DNA of 64,000 nucleotides from Deltaproteobacteria bacterium (GCA_025358085.1 JANYKT010000019.1:62001-126000), one strand, 5' to 3'. Numbered from the stretch's first letter, positions 43,343 through 53,223 are shown. Numbers and translations are program-made. Notes: a model not told the origin generated them from the sequence alone.

Positions 43343-46040
43343 CTACTGAAGCACGACGTCGTCGTAGAGCGTGTAAGTCGCGTCACCCGCATAGTTGTCG
43401 TCGTGGCTCGTCAACGTCAGTGTGTAGCTGCGGCCCGCGGTAACGGCTGCGCTGGTCTGGGTCCAGACAGAGCTGTTGGTGCAGGTCTTCGCCAGCACTG
43501 TTGCCGTCGTCGAGGCCGCGTTGTCGCGCAGGGTCGCCGTCGACCAGTCGTAAGTCACCGAGTCGGGACAAACGGTCTTGTACCAGAAGCTCAGCGTGGC
43601 CTTGCCGGCGGGCACGGTGAAGGTCTGCGCCAGGGACGAGTCGCCATTCGTTGGCGAGGTCGAGCCCAGCCGCGCGGCCCAGGTTCCGGAGTGAGCACCT
43701 GAGTTGACCGCGGCGGTGGTGCCGGAAGGCGTCCAGCCCGACAGCGAGCCGGTCTCGAAGCCGCCATTGGCAATGCCGCCTCCGGTGCTGACCGCGGTGA
43801 TGGTGAGTGACAGAGAGGTCGAGTGGGCTCCGCTCGCGGCGGAGCCAGTGATGGTGACTGTGCTCGAGCCGATGGTGGCGCTGCCGGTAGCAGCGAGCGA
43901 GAGTGTCGAGCCCGAGCCCGAGCTTGCGGAGCCGGGGCTGAACGTAGCGGTGACGCCGGCCGGCAGGCCAGTGGCGGAGAACGAGACGTTCTCCGCCGCG
44001 CCCGCCGTGATCGAAGTGGTGACGCTCGCGGTGCCCGAGGCGCCCTGCGCGACGGTGAGGGAGGAAGGAGCAACGGCGATCGAGAAATCGCTGGGCGGCG
44101 GCGCGCTGTTGAAGGCGACATCGTCGAACCAGGTATAGGTCGGATCACCTGCATAGTTGTCGTCGTGATTCGCGAGCGTCAACGTATAGCTGTGTGCAGC
44201 GGTGACGGCGGCGGTGGCCTGAACCCAGGAGCCGGTGTTGCTGCAGGTGTTGGCGAGCATGGTGGCAGTCGAGGCCGTCGTGTTGTCCTTCAGGGTTGCC
44301 GAGGCCCAGTCGTAGGTAATCGAATCGGGGCAATGGACCTGGTACCAGAAGCTCAATTGCGTCGCGCCCGCCGGGGCGGTGAAGGTCTGCGAAAGCGAGC
44401 TGTCCGTGGTGGGACTGGTCGAGCCGATCTGCGCGGCCGAGCTGCCGCTGTGCGAGGTCGCGACGGCCGAGGTCTGCCCCGTCGCCGTCCAGCCGGTCAG
44501 CCCGCTCTCGAAGCCGCCGTTCGCCAGGCCGCTTCCGCCGGCGCCCGTCACCGTCAGAGTGATGGCCGCCGCGTGCGTGGCGCTGCCCTCGGTGCCGGTA
44601 ACGGTCACCGTGTAACTGCCGGCGGTGGCCCCGGCGCCCACGGTCAAGGTCGAGCTGCCGCCCGCCGTCACCGACGCGGGAGACAAGGAGACGGCGGGCC
44701 CCGCCGGGCTGACCGTCGCGGTTAAGTTGATGGTCCCCGCGCTGCCGCTGGTGACTGCCGTGCCGATGGCGCTGGTGCCGCTGCCGCCCGTCGCCAGAGT
44801 CAGCGTGGAAGGCGAGGCATTGATGGAGAAGTCATTGCCGGCGGCGCCGGTCGCGGTCACCAGCGCCGCAGCGGTATGCGTATGCAAGCCGTCCGCGCGC
44901 ACCACCACCTGCGCGGCCGCCTGCGCCGAGGAGGCAGTGACAGTCAAAGTCGCTGATTGACCCGAAGTAATGGTGGCCGGCGAAATGGAGGCCGTGATTC
45001 CGGACGGCGCGGTGACGGTCAGCGCGAGCGATTCGGCCGCGCCCGCGGTGGTCGCCGTCTGGATGGCGAAGGTATGCGCGACTCCCGTGCTCAGCGTCGC
45101 GGTATTGGGTGAGAGCGCTACATTGAAGTCCTGCGCGTCGGTGGTGAAGGTTTTGCAGCCCTGCGAGCGCTCATCCCAGATCCCCTGGACATTGAAGTTG
45201 CCGAAGGCGGTAACGACCGTGCCGCTCGATGACTGGCAGAGATCACCGACTTCGCTGCCGGCGGTGTTGTTCCACGCCTGGGGATAATCAGGGCTGCTGC
45301 CCGGGGTGGGCTGCGCGTCGGTGGTCGCCTCGATCAGCTCGTGCGAGCTGACGCTGGTCGTGCCGCTGAAGGTATCTCCGCAATCAGGCATCACCAGGTA
45401 ATAGGCATTGTGGCGGACGGTCTCGACGGTGTTCTCATGATAGGCGCCGAAGGAAGTGCAGCTGGTCGAGGTGCCGAGTGTAATGGTGACGGCCCTGGGG
45501 AAGTAGATGGCGTAGATGGTGTTCTCGTCGGGCTGCGGGAGCGTATTGGCAGAGAACGCCTGGTCCAGCGTCTGTTGAATCTGCGCGTCCGTGACGGTGC
45601 CGCTGGTGGCCACGTTGTTGAGCTGCAGCGTGCTCACATAATCGCCGCGCCCGATGCGCTGGTTGGTGCCGGCGAGGCCGGAGCGGGAACCGGCATTGGC
45701 ATTGATGGTGGTGTTGTATTCATTGAGCCAGTCCATGTAATTGCTGTTGGTCACGCCAGCAAAGAAGTCGGCGATACCGCCGCTGGCGGCGGTCACCGCC
45801 GGATTGAGATTCGAAGGGCTCCCCCACCACACGACATAGACCTTGGGATTGGGAATCACCGGGCCGCCATAATAGAACATCGTCTGCGCGGTCGCGATGT
45901 TGGGGGTGGGCGTGACGTGCGACTTAAAGCGGGAAGTCGACCGGCCGCTCCTGCAGCGAGGAGGTACTTTCGCTGCCGGGCAGATTCGAGCACCCGGTTG
46001 CGAGCAGCATTCCGACGGCGACGGCGGCAAAGTGCTTCAT
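43343..46040 (-). CDS. large secreted lipoprotein with Ig-like and jelly-roll modules; leader out of frame by one base
   Basis: The body frame (to about 45930) begins with TMFYYGGPVIPNPKVYVVWWG. A domain with SSHELIEATTDAQPTPGSSPDYPQAW follows, resembling secreted EXORDIUM-like proteins. Several Ig-like repeats (DFNVALSPNTATLS, DFSINASPSTLTLA, DFSIAVAPSSLTVA) come next. Two copies of a beta-sandwich module open with NGGFES/NGGFET and end HDDNYAGDxTYT. The start is split: ATG 46040 encodes a good lipoprotein leader, MKHFAAVAVGMLLATGC, but its frame stops at 45924. Removing one C from the ccc at about 45930-45932 joins leader to body. Sequencing error or recent mutation. Confidence 0.7.
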
Positions 46041-46194
46041 AGGTCTTCCCCTTTTGAGACGGTCAGTCCGGCCCCGGGCTCCTACGTTTCGGGCTTGGAC
46101 TTCGTCAATGGAGTCCTACCTGTGGCATCGGACAGAGGTCGTAGGGCCTCCTCCTTCGGAAGGGGCTCGCGGCACCGACTTCCAAGGCGCGGTG

Positions 46195-47403
46195 TCACGA
46201 GATCCGCGGCAAAGCTCCGATGCGGCGCCAGAAGTCGAGCACGCCTGTGGCGAAGCGGTCCTGCGTGAAGGCTTCGGCGCGCTTGCGGGCGGCGGCGCCC
46301 AGCTTGCGCGCGAGTGAAAGGTCTCCGAGCAGCTCGGCCAGCGCGGCGCCGATGGCGTCGACGCTTCCGGGATCGACGACGCGGCCGCAATCGGTATCGG
46401 CGATCTCTGAGTCGCCGAGAAGCTCCGGGGGCGCGCCGTCGTTGCCGACGATTAGAGGAACGCCGCAGGCCATCGATTCGAGAACCCCGCGGCAGGCGCC
46501 GTCGTTGCCTTCGCGGAGCCAGACCGCACTATCGAGCGCTCGATAGGCGGCGATCAAGTCGTCGCCGCGGGCATAGCCGCCGAAAACGATGCGGCGGCCC
46601 GGCTCGCCCAGCTCGCGAGCGAGCGCGCGCAATCGCTCCTCTTCTTCGCCGCGGCCAATCAAGACCAGCCAGGCATCGGCAGGGGCGGCGCGCGCGAAGG
46701 AGTGCAAGAGCTCGCGGTGGCCGCGCTCGAGCTTCATCCGCGCCACGATGCCGAGAAGCGGCGCGTCGCGCGGGATGCCCCAGCCATCCCGAAGCTCCGG
46801 CGCGCGACCCGGCGAGAAGCGCGCGGCATCGACGCCGCCGGCGACGGCTGCGACGCGGCCTTGCGACAGGCCCTGATCAATCAATGACTTTCGATAAGCC
46901 TGCGAGTGAACGATGACGCCGTCGGTCCAGCGCAGCGCGCGGATGCGGAACCCGGGCTCGACATCACGGCGCCGGTGCGCGGTCCGGAAGACGCGCACGC
47001 CCGCGACGCCGCGCGCTGCCCATAAAGCCAATAGATGGTCGTGCGGGAAAGAAGCGTGCAGCAGATCGGGATTGCCCGATCGCACCCACGCGCGCAGCGA
47101 GCGCGCGTCGTGCAGCACATCGGCAACTCGCACTTTGCGCGAGAGCTTGAGTTCGCGTATCCACGGCAGGCCAGCGTCGGCGAGGTGCTCGTCCAGCTTT
47201 TCCCCGGGCCGCACGGTGTCGCCGGCGAAGCGGGCGTCGATGCCGCGCGCGCGCAGAAAGCTGCCGAGCGCGAGCAGGCCCTCGACTGGCCCCGTACGCG
47301 AAGAGCTGGCGCAGAGCAGCAGCGGCGATCGCGGCCAGGCCGGAGGCGCGCGTGCCGCGGGGTTCGGCGAAGTCGCGGCCGGGTATGGATCGGCGGCGCT
47401 CAC
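46195..47403 (-). CDS. GT4-family glycosyltransferase
   Basis: 402 residues. GT-B fold: N-terminal half with LGSFLRARGIDARFAG and HASFPHDHLLALWAARG; the donor-binding half with LGIVARMKLERGHRELLHSFA, LVLIGRGEEEERLRALA, VFGGYARGDDLIAAYRALD and ESMACGVPLIVGNDGAPPELLGD, the usual E-x7-E position. Probably adds a sugar to lipopolysaccharide. GTG start overlaps the upstream heptosyltransferase-like gene by 4 nt. Confidence 0.88.
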   Translation of the reverse strand: MSAADPYPAATSPNPAARAPPAWPRSPLLLCASSSRTGPVEGLLALGSFLRARGIDARFAGDTVRPGEKLDEHLADAGLPWIRELKLSRKVRVADVLHDARSLRAWVRSGNPDLLHASFPHDHLLALWAARGVAGVRVFRTAHRRRDVEPGFRIRALRWTDGVIVHSQAYRKSLIDQGLSQGRVAAVAGGVDAARFSPGRAPELRDGWGIPRDAPLLGIVARMKLERGHRELLHSFARAAPADAWLVLIGRGEEEERLRALARELGEPGRRIVFGGYARGDDLIAAYRALDSAVWLREGNDGACRGVLESMACGVPLIVGNDGAPPELLGDSEIADTDCGRVVDPGSVDAIGAALAELLGDLSLARKLGAAARKRAEAFTQDRFATGVLDFWRRIGALPRIS

Positions 47404-48437
47404 GCGGAGAGCGGTGCCCGGCGGCCGCCGGTCAGCAGTGGCACAAGCTCGCGCCAGGCCCGCTCCTCGTCCAGATCAAGCATGCAGCGGAAGTGGCCGC
47501 GCGGGCAGCGCGAGCGGCCGAAGAACGAGCAGGGTGAGCACTCGACACCGGCGAAGAGCGCGCGGTGGCCGGTGAACTCGAACATGCCCGGATCGGTCGA
47601 GCCGAAGAGTGCCAGTGTGGGAACGCCCAGGCCGCGCGCGATGTGCATCGGTCCGCTGTCATTGGCGACGAAGGCGCTGCAGCGCGCGATGAAGCCGCCC
47701 AGCGTGGGCAGGTCGAGCTTTCCGGTTAGATTGACCGCGCCGGGCGCGTGCGCCGCAACGAACCGACCCAGCTCCGCCTCGTCGTGGCTGCCCTGGACCA
47801 CCACCTGCATTCCCGCTTTGAGAGCGCGCGCGGCCAGCGCGGCGAAGCGCTCCACCGGCCAGCGCTTGGTCTGCCAGTTCGCGCCGGGTGACATTCCCAG
47901 AATCGGGGCAGCGGAGGGCGAGACGCCGGCCGCCAGAAGAGCCGCGTCTGCATTGGCCAGGTCGTCGGGACCGAGGAAATAGCGCAGCTCTCCGCGCGGC
48001 AGGCGGGAGCCCACCAGCTCCTCGACGGCAGCGTGATAGCGGTCGGAAAAGAGCATTGATGAATGATACGGCTTGAGAGCCAGCTTGACCGGCAGGGTGT
48101 CCTTGAAGTCTCGCTTGTGCCAGACGACCGTGCGTCGCCGCGGCAGCAGCGCCCGCAGGATCTTGCTGCGGATCTTGTTATGCAAATCAAGCACCGTCTC
48201 GCAGCCGGCCGCGCGCAGCTTGCGGGCGAAGGCGAATGGCCCTTCGCCGGGGTCCAGGGTCAGTACCTGATCGATATTGGGATTGGCCCGCACCAGGTGA
48301 GCGAGCCGCGCCTTGACGGCATAGACGATGCGCGCCTTGGGCCAGGCGCGCCGGAGCGCGTCGATGGCGGGCGAGGTCAGCACCACATCACCGACGGCGC
48401 TGAAGCGGAGAATCAAGACGCTCTCGGCGGGAATCAA
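47400..48437 (-). CDS. GT9-family glycosyltransferase (LPS heptosyltransferase-like)
   Basis: 345 residues from TTG 48437. Starts LIPAESVLILRFSAVGDVVLTSPAIDALRRAWP, the typical heptosyltransferase N-terminus. Acceptor/donor motifs: TVLDLHNKIRSKIL, GMSPGANWQTKRWPVERFAALA, FVANDSGPMHIARGLGVPTLALFGSTDP. C-terminal CSPCSFFGRSRCPRGHFRCM carries several Cys, as in RfaF-type proteins. The TTG is chosen because it overlaps the preceding stop (TTGA) and fits the family start. Lipopolysaccharide core synthesis. Confidence 0.88.
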   Translation of the reverse strand: MIPAESVLILRFSAVGDVVLTSPAIDALRRAWPKARIVYAVKARLAHLVRANPNIDQVLTLDPGEGPFAFARKLRAAGCETVLDLHNKIRSKILRALLPRRRTVVWHKRDFKDTLPVKLALKPYHSSMLFSDRYHAAVEELVGSRLPRGELRYFLGPDDLANADAALLAAGVSPSAAPILGMSPGANWQTKRWPVERFAALAARALKAGMQVVVQGSHDEAELGRFVAAHAPGAVNLTGKLDLPTLGGFIARCSAFVANDSGPMHIARGLGVPTLALFGSTDPGMFEFTGHRALFAGVECSPCSFFGRSRCPRGHFRCMLDLDEERAWRELVPLLTGGRRAPLSA

Positions 48438-49351
48438 GCGATCTCGCGACGGGGCAACGAGGCCCCTTGCAGTCCGCGCGCGAGGATATGGAACGGCGCG
48501 TAGTCGCGAGCGGTGCAATTGCGCAGCGGCACCAGAAAGGTATCGACAAAGGCGTGCTGGCCCTCGATGCAAGCGTGGCTCACGGTATCGGTCAAGACCA
48601 TCCAGGCGGAGAATGGCTTGAAGGCAAACCGCTGCAGGCCCTCCTGGTTGTCGCGGAACGAAGGGTCGTCCTTCATATAGTTATGGAACTTGCGCATCGC
48701 GCGGTCGTAGGCCGACGAGTCGACCGCGCGCAGCATCGGGAACGCGCGCATGCCGGCGCGCAAGGCGCTCGAGTACAGCTTTCCCAGCGCGCCGTCGTCG
48801 CGCAGCGGCGCGGAGATGCCGGCAGCCCGCGCGTGCTTTTCATACAGCTCGCGAAAGCCGCCTTTCGTCAGCCAGACGCGGTCTTCCAAAGGATTGAGAT
48901 TGACGAAGAAGCGCAAGACGCGGTCGCCGTGGGTCGCGCCGTAAGCCCCCGCATCGACATGCACCAGCTCATTCGAGGCATGCGCCGAAAGCTCGCGCCC
49001 TTTCTCCTGCATCGGGCGGAAGCTGCAGGTGCCGGCCTTCCAGCCTTGCGCCAGCCGCGGGATGGCTTGCGTGGTCAGAAAGTCGCGCACGCGCTGCGAG
49101 TGCTGGCGGAGAATGCGCGCGGTGCGCTCGCGGTCTTCGGGCGCGGCGTCGAGCCCGACCAGCTTGTTCGCGTCGGGATACCAGCTGACGTTCTTGCCTT
49201 TGAGGCCGCGCGCGAGCTGGGTGCGCAGGAACTCGGCGTCGCCAGCCGCGGGCAGGTCAACGGGGCTGCCCGGAAAGTAAACGATGCGCCCCTGCTCCAG
49301 CTCGGCGGAAAGGTCGAGCAAGGGCCCAGTCCTATCCACGGTCGTCAGCAT
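48434..49351 (-). CDS. Kdo hydroxylase-like Fe(II)/2-oxoglutarate oxygenase
   Basis: 305 residues. Recalled family features: LEQGRIVYFPGSPVDLP near the N-terminus, KNVSWYPDANKL, TCSFRPMQEKGRELSAHASNELVHVDAGAYGATHGDRVLRFFVNLNP, with HVD as the iron ligands, and a distal His in SHACIEGQHAFVDTFLV. KdoO-type enzymes hydroxylate Kdo of lipid A to make Ko at the membrane. Position next to GT9 and GT4 genes, linked by overlaps, supports this. The frame stays open far upstream but that part is antisense to the methyltransferase gene. Confidence 0.8.
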   Translation of the reverse strand: MLTTVDRTGPLLDLSAELEQGRIVYFPGSPVDLPAAGDAEFLRTQLARGLKGKNVSWYPDANKLVGLDAAPEDRERTARILRQHSQRVRDFLTTQAIPRLAQGWKAGTCSFRPMQEKGRELSAHASNELVHVDAGAYGATHGDRVLRFFVNLNPLEDRVWLTKGGFRELYEKHARAAGISAPLRDDGALGKLYSSALRAGMRAFPMLRAVDSSAYDRAMRKFHNYMKDDPSFRDNQEGLQRFAFKPFSAWMVLTDTVSHACIEGQHAFVDTFLVPLRNCTARDYAPFHILARGLQGASLPRREIA

Positions 49352-49368
49352 GGCGCGGAGATTAACAT

Positions 49369-50304
49369 TTACTTCGCAATGCGGAATGACCGGTGGACGG
49401 CGCGATTTCGATAGTCCGGCGGCACGGTCTTGCCGGTCATCTCCACCGCGGCGGCGGGGAGGTTGGGCTCGAATCGCTGGTGATTGGTGGAGAACCAGAG
49501 CACGCCGCCCGGCTCCAGCAGCGCCAGGCATTGCTCGACCAGCGCGCGGTGGTCGCGGCCGACGTCGAAGCCGTCGGAGAAGGTCGGCGGGTCGCAGACG
49601 ATCAGCGAATACCGGCGCCCTGCATGGTTCTCGAGGAACTCGCGCGCGTCGGCGCGCACCAGCTCGTGCTGGGGCCCAAAGAGCTTGTTCAATTCCAGGT
49701 TGTCCTGCGCCCAGCGGAGATAGTTCTGCGACAGATCGACCGTGGTGGTCGCGGCCGCGCCGCCTGCCGCCGCGGCGCAGGTGAAGCTGCCCGTATACCC
49801 AAAAAGATTGAGCACCCGCGCGCCGCGCGATTCGGCGCGGACCAGCGCCCGCGTCTCCCGGTGATCGGGAAAAAGCCCGGTATCGATAAAATCGTCCAGA
49901 TTGCAAAGAAAGCGCAGACCGCGCTCCCGCACTTCGATGCGAGCGCCCGTGGCAGCCAGCCGTTCATAGCGCGCACCCTCGGTGGGCCGGGTGCGCCGTT
50001 GCTTGAGGTGCACTTTCTCCATGGGAACTTCGAGTGCCGCCGCCACCGCGCGCGCCATGGTGCCGAGCCAATCCTCGACAGCAAGAGTCTGCGTTCGGGT
50101 GTACTCGGCCATCACCAGATTGCCCTCGTACCAGTCGACCACTGCGCGGATTTCGGGGATGTCGCGATCATAGAGACGATACGCGCCGATTCCCTGCTGC
50201 TCGAACTTTCCGTGCAGCTGCCGCTGCGTCTTGCGGACGCGGTTTGCCAGCATCTCAGCCTGCTTGATGAGGTCCAAGGGACTAAGCCGGTCCAAGCCTG
50301 ACAT
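49369..50304 (-). CDS. class I SAM-dependent methyltransferase (RlmK/RlmI-like)
   Basis: 311 residues from ATG 50304. Pattern of the RlmKL C-terminal module: GAYRLYDRDIPEIRAVVDWYEG, LKQRRTRPTEGARYERL, LDDFIDTGLFPDHRETRALVR, motif I RVLNLFGYTGSFTCAAAAGG, motif II TVDLSQNYLRWAQDNLELN, motif IV VCDPPTFSDGF. E. coli RlmK makes m7G2069 in 23S rRNA; here the domain stands alone. The start lies 23 nt inside the P450 gene. Confidence 0.85.
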   Translation of the reverse strand: MSGLDRLSPLDLIKQAEMLANRVRKTQRQLHGKFEQQGIGAYRLYDRDIPEIRAVVDWYEGNLVMAEYTRTQTLAVEDWLGTMARAVAAALEVPMEKVHLKQRRTRPTEGARYERLAATGARIEVRERGLRFLCNLDDFIDTGLFPDHRETRALVRAESRGARVLNLFGYTGSFTCAAAAGGAAATTTVDLSQNYLRWAQDNLELNKLFGPQHELVRADAREFLENHAGRRYSLIVCDPPTFSDGFDVGRDHRALVEQCLALLEPGGVLWFSTNHQRFEPNLPAAAVEMTGKTVPPDYRNRAVHRSFRIAK

Positions 50305-51625
50305 GCAGGCCGCCCGCAGGGGTGGCGAACAGTTTGTCCTTGGTCGGCGAGAGGTCTTGTCCGGGCAGGAGCTGCAGAGTGTGCTCGCGCAGCAAGAGCA
50401 CCGCAAAGGTCTTGAGCATCAAGGTGGCCAGCGCCTCGCCCGCGCAGCGATGCCCTTCAGTGTGGACGCCGCCGCCGTGCGGGATCCAGGCCGCTTTCTG
50501 CTGCTCGGTGGGATTGAGCCAGCGGTCGGGATTGAACTTCGACGCGTCCGGATAAGTTCGATCTTCGAGCACGGTGGCGCCGATGCAGCCCACCGCGCTG
50601 AAGCCCGCGGGAATGCGAAACCCTTCGAAGACCAGCTCCCGCTTGATCTGGCCGAAGAAGGTGATTGGCAGCGTGGGTGCGACGCGGCGCGATTCCTTGC
50701 AGACGCGGTCGAGGTATCCGAGCTTGCTTGCAGTGGCAAGCGCAAGCGGGCCCGGGGGAACCTCGCGGCTGATCTCCTCGCGCACCCGCGCCGCGACCGC
50801 GGGATCTTCCGCCAGGCACTTCGCCAACATGGAAAGGCCGCCAATCACCGCGGCATAGGCGCCGAAGAAATGAAATGTCTCGATGCGCACCTCATCCTTG
50901 CCGAGCTTCTCGTCGCCCACGCGCGCCGAGAGCAGCCGCGAGAGCACGTCCTTGCGTGGCACCTGCTCATGCGCGGCGATGGCCTTGTCGATGATACCAA
51001 GCAGGTATTCCCGCGCCTTCAGCGCGCGGGCATAAGGCGTGCCCGGAATCGCCACTGGAATCGAGAGCAGGCCCGCACCGATCTGGCCAAACGCAGTCTC
51101 GATGTCCGCTGCGCTCGCCTCCGGGTCTGCGCCCGTGAAGAGCGTCGCAGCGATGCTGAAGCCCATCGCATTCAGTTCGGGAACCAGGGCGACCGTGCCG
51201 AGCTTTTCCCAGCGCTTCTGATAGCGAGAGATGATCTGCTCAATGACCGGCAGATACTCTTCGAGCGCCGCCGGCGTGAAAGCTTCCATCAAGAGCTTCT
51301 TGCGGCGACGGTGCGTCTCGCCGTCAAGAAACGGCACGGCGTGCGGGTCGAAGAGCTTCTCCACGTGCGGCGCGTTCGCTCCCTTGCGCTGCGCATTGGC
51401 CTCGTCGAGCAGGAGCGAAAATGCCTCGGGCCCCACCAGGCAGACGGTCTTCTTGCCGAGGATGTTGACCATGAACACGCGCCCCAGCTCGTGGGAGCGG
51501 CGGATCATGAAGCCGCCCGGGTCCTTGATGAAGTTGAGCGTTTCGCCGATGAGCGGCAGCGAAAATTTCGACGGCAGCGGGCGCGGCGACGACGGCGCAG
51601 ACCCGGAAGAATCGACCTCGGACAT
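50282..51625 (-). CDS. cytochrome P450 with CYP152-like haem loop
   Basis: 447 residues. K-helix ExxR is KESRR. The haem-binding loop is IPHGGGVHTEGHRCAGEAL, longer than the normal FxxGxxxCxG and like the GGG...GHRCPGE loop of CYP152 fatty-acid peroxygenases. The I-helix reads FFGAYAAVIGGLSML and lacks the acid-alcohol pair of monooxygenases; the Arg-Pro of CYP152 is also not seen. Upstream, LDGETHRRRKKLLMEAFTP is the C-helix. No ferredoxin or reductase is nearby. Reaction unclear; peroxygenase or an atypical P450. ATG 51625 follows a GGGG run. Confidence 0.85.
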   Translation of the reverse strand: MSEVDSSGSAPSSPRPLPSKFSLPLIGETLNFIKDPGGFMIRRSHELGRVFMVNILGKKTVCLVGPEAFSLLLDEANAQRKGANAPHVEKLFDPHAVPFLDGETHRRRKKLLMEAFTPAALEEYLPVIEQIISRYQKRWEKLGTVALVPELNAMGFSIAATLFTGADPEASAADIETAFGQIGAGLLSIPVAIPGTPYARALKAREYLLGIIDKAIAAHEQVPRKDVLSRLLSARVGDEKLGKDEVRIETFHFFGAYAAVIGGLSMLAKCLAEDPAVAARVREEISREVPPGPLALATASKLGYLDRVCKESRRVAPTLPITFFGQIKRELVFEGFRIPAGFSAVGCIGATVLEDRTYPDASKFNPDRWLNPTEQQKAAWIPHGGGVHTEGHRCAGEALATLMLKTFAVLLLREHTLQLLPGQDLSPTKDKLFATPAGGLHVRLGPA

Positions 51626-51651
51626 GGAGACCCCTTGAGAGGCCGCGCACT

Positions 51652-52329
51652 CTACTTCGTCGCGCCCGCCTGCGGAGCAGCTTTCCGAGGCAGCGGCACG
51701 GGGCAGCTCACGCCGGTGCCACCCAGCCCGCAATACCCGCCCGGATTCTTGTGCAAATACTGCTGGTGATACTCCTCGGCGTAATAGAAGGGCGGGGCGT
51801 CGACAATTTCAGTGGTGATCGGATTCAGGCCTGCGCTCGCCAGTTCTTTTCCGTAGGCCGCTTTGGAGGCCTCTGCCGCCGTCTTCTGCGCTGGGCTGGT
51901 GACATAGATCCCCGAACGGTACTGCGTTCCGGCATCATTGCCCTGCCGCATGCCCTGGGTTGGATCGTGGCTTTCCCAGAAGATCTTCAGGAGCTGCTCA
52001 TACGAGATCTGGCGCGGGTCGAAGACGACCTGCACCACTTCGGTGTGGCCCGTGGTGCCGGTGCACACTTCTCGATAGGTGGGATTGCGGGTGAAGCCGC
52101 CCGCATACCCCACGGCCGTGCTGAACACGTTTTTCGTTTCCCAGAACTTGCGCTCGGCACCCCAGAAGCAGCCCAGGCCGAAGACCGCTACCTCGGTCCC
52201 TTGCGGGAATGGGGCTTTGAGCGGCGCGTCGAGCACAACGTGCCTCGCTGGAACCGGGAGGGGAGTATCGCGGCCGGGAGGAGCGTCGGCGGCCGCGGGC
52301 ATCTTTGACTTGTCCGGGTTGAGCCACAT
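51652..52329 (-). CDS. msrA: peptide-methionine (S)-S-oxide reductase
   Basis: 225 residues. Catalytic [14 protein letters not shown], then [78 protein letters not shown]. The C-terminal Cys residues ([13 protein letters not shown]) are the resolving ones. About 50 residues precede the MsrA core and have no hydrophobic segment. It repairs oxidised Met. No msrB nearby. Confidence 0.95.
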   Translation of the reverse strand: MWLNPDKSKMPAAADAPPGRDTPLPVPARHVVLDAPLKAPFPQGTEVAVFGLGCFWGAERKFWETKNVFSTAVGYAGGFTRNPTYREVCTGTTGHTEVVQVVFDPRQISYEQLLKIFWESHDPTQGMRQGNDAGTQYRSGIYVTSPAQKTAAEASKAAYGKELASAGLNPITTEIVDAPPFYYAEEYHQQYLHKNPGGYCGLGGTGVSCPVPLPRKAAPQAGATK

Positions 52330-52364
52330 GGCGTCATTATAACGGGCGCTGTATGTCTCCGCAC

Positions 52365-53032
52365 ATGGACGTCGCGCTGTTCGTGCCATGCTACATCGAT
52401 CAGCTCACTCCGCAGGTCGGGATGGCGATGGATGGTGCGCAATCATTACGTCACCGACAGTCCGGTGCGGCGCCATTCATTTGAAGAAGGAGGAGATTGG
52501 CGAGCTGTTTCACGAGAAGCTCGGGACTCCCGCCGGCCTGTCCGACCCGAAGGCGCTTACCGAGGCGGCGCGGCACCACCTGCGCGGCGCGGCGTTCGTC
52601 AAGCCGGGCGGACGCTGCGCATTTGGCGAGGTCGAGGCTGTGCTGCAGACCGTGCCGGAATATAGCGCCGCGCTGAAGGTCCTCTCGGTGGTGCCGGGCG
52701 TGAGCAAGGCCAATGTCTTCGAGGTGCTCGACCCGCACGAGTACGCGAGCCTCGACTTCTGCGTGCTGCAGGGCGAGTTGGGCGTGGCCGAGAATGCGGC
52801 CATCTGGGTGCGCGACTTTCCTAATCGCGCGGCGGCTTATCTCGCGCAGCATATCGCTATCGTGGTCAGCGGGGACGCCCTGGTGCACAACCTGCATGAG
52901 GCCTGTGCGCGCCTCACCATCGGTCCTGGCTTCGGGCAGTTCATCGCCGGACCGTCGAAGACCGCCGTATCGAGCAGGCCCCTGGTCATTGGTGCTCACG
53001 GCGCGCGCTCCTGCACCGTCATCGTTACATGA
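52365..53032 (+). pseudogene. collapsed lutA-lutB-lutC (lactate oxidation) operon
   Basis: Three gene pieces in 670 bp. ATG 52365 gives [21 protein letters not shown], the start of LutA (CCG Fe-S protein), which ends within 25 codons. Next, in another frame, IHLKKEEIGELFHEKLGTP and ARHHLRG match the middle of LutB. Then, in that same frame, VPGVSKANVFEVLDPHEY, LQGELGVAENAAIWVRD, and GPGFGQFIAGPSKTA with VIGAHGARS match the C-terminal half of LutC, ending at a stop. Two internal deletions would explain it. The fused B-C frame could be translated but lacks the Fe-S domains. Confidence 0.7.
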
Positions 53033-53099
53033 GGTGGGCCTCCATTGCGCCCCAGCTGTTGCCTGCGGTCCGCCGACGGGAGGTGGGCCTGTCGCGCGA

Positions 53100-53190
53100 G
53101 ACTCGTACAGTTCGTACGAAAGGGGCGTTTCCAGCGGTACAAATTGGCCGCTCAAATCGCTCGTTTCGTACGAACCGTACGGTCGTCCCG
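53100..53190 (-). repeat. dispersed palindromic element, copy B
   Basis: Arms cgtacagttcgtacg (53104-53118) and cgtacgaaccgtacg (53167-53181) are inverted relative to each other. The middle, read on the minus strand, contains cgagcgatttgagcggcc, identical to copy A at 18.68 kb. In copy A the arms are direct repeats, so one arm has flipped. Located between the lut remnant and the next gene. Confidence 0.75.
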
Positions 53191-53223
53191 CGAGAGCCTC
53201 CCTCCCCCCGCCCGGTAATTTGA

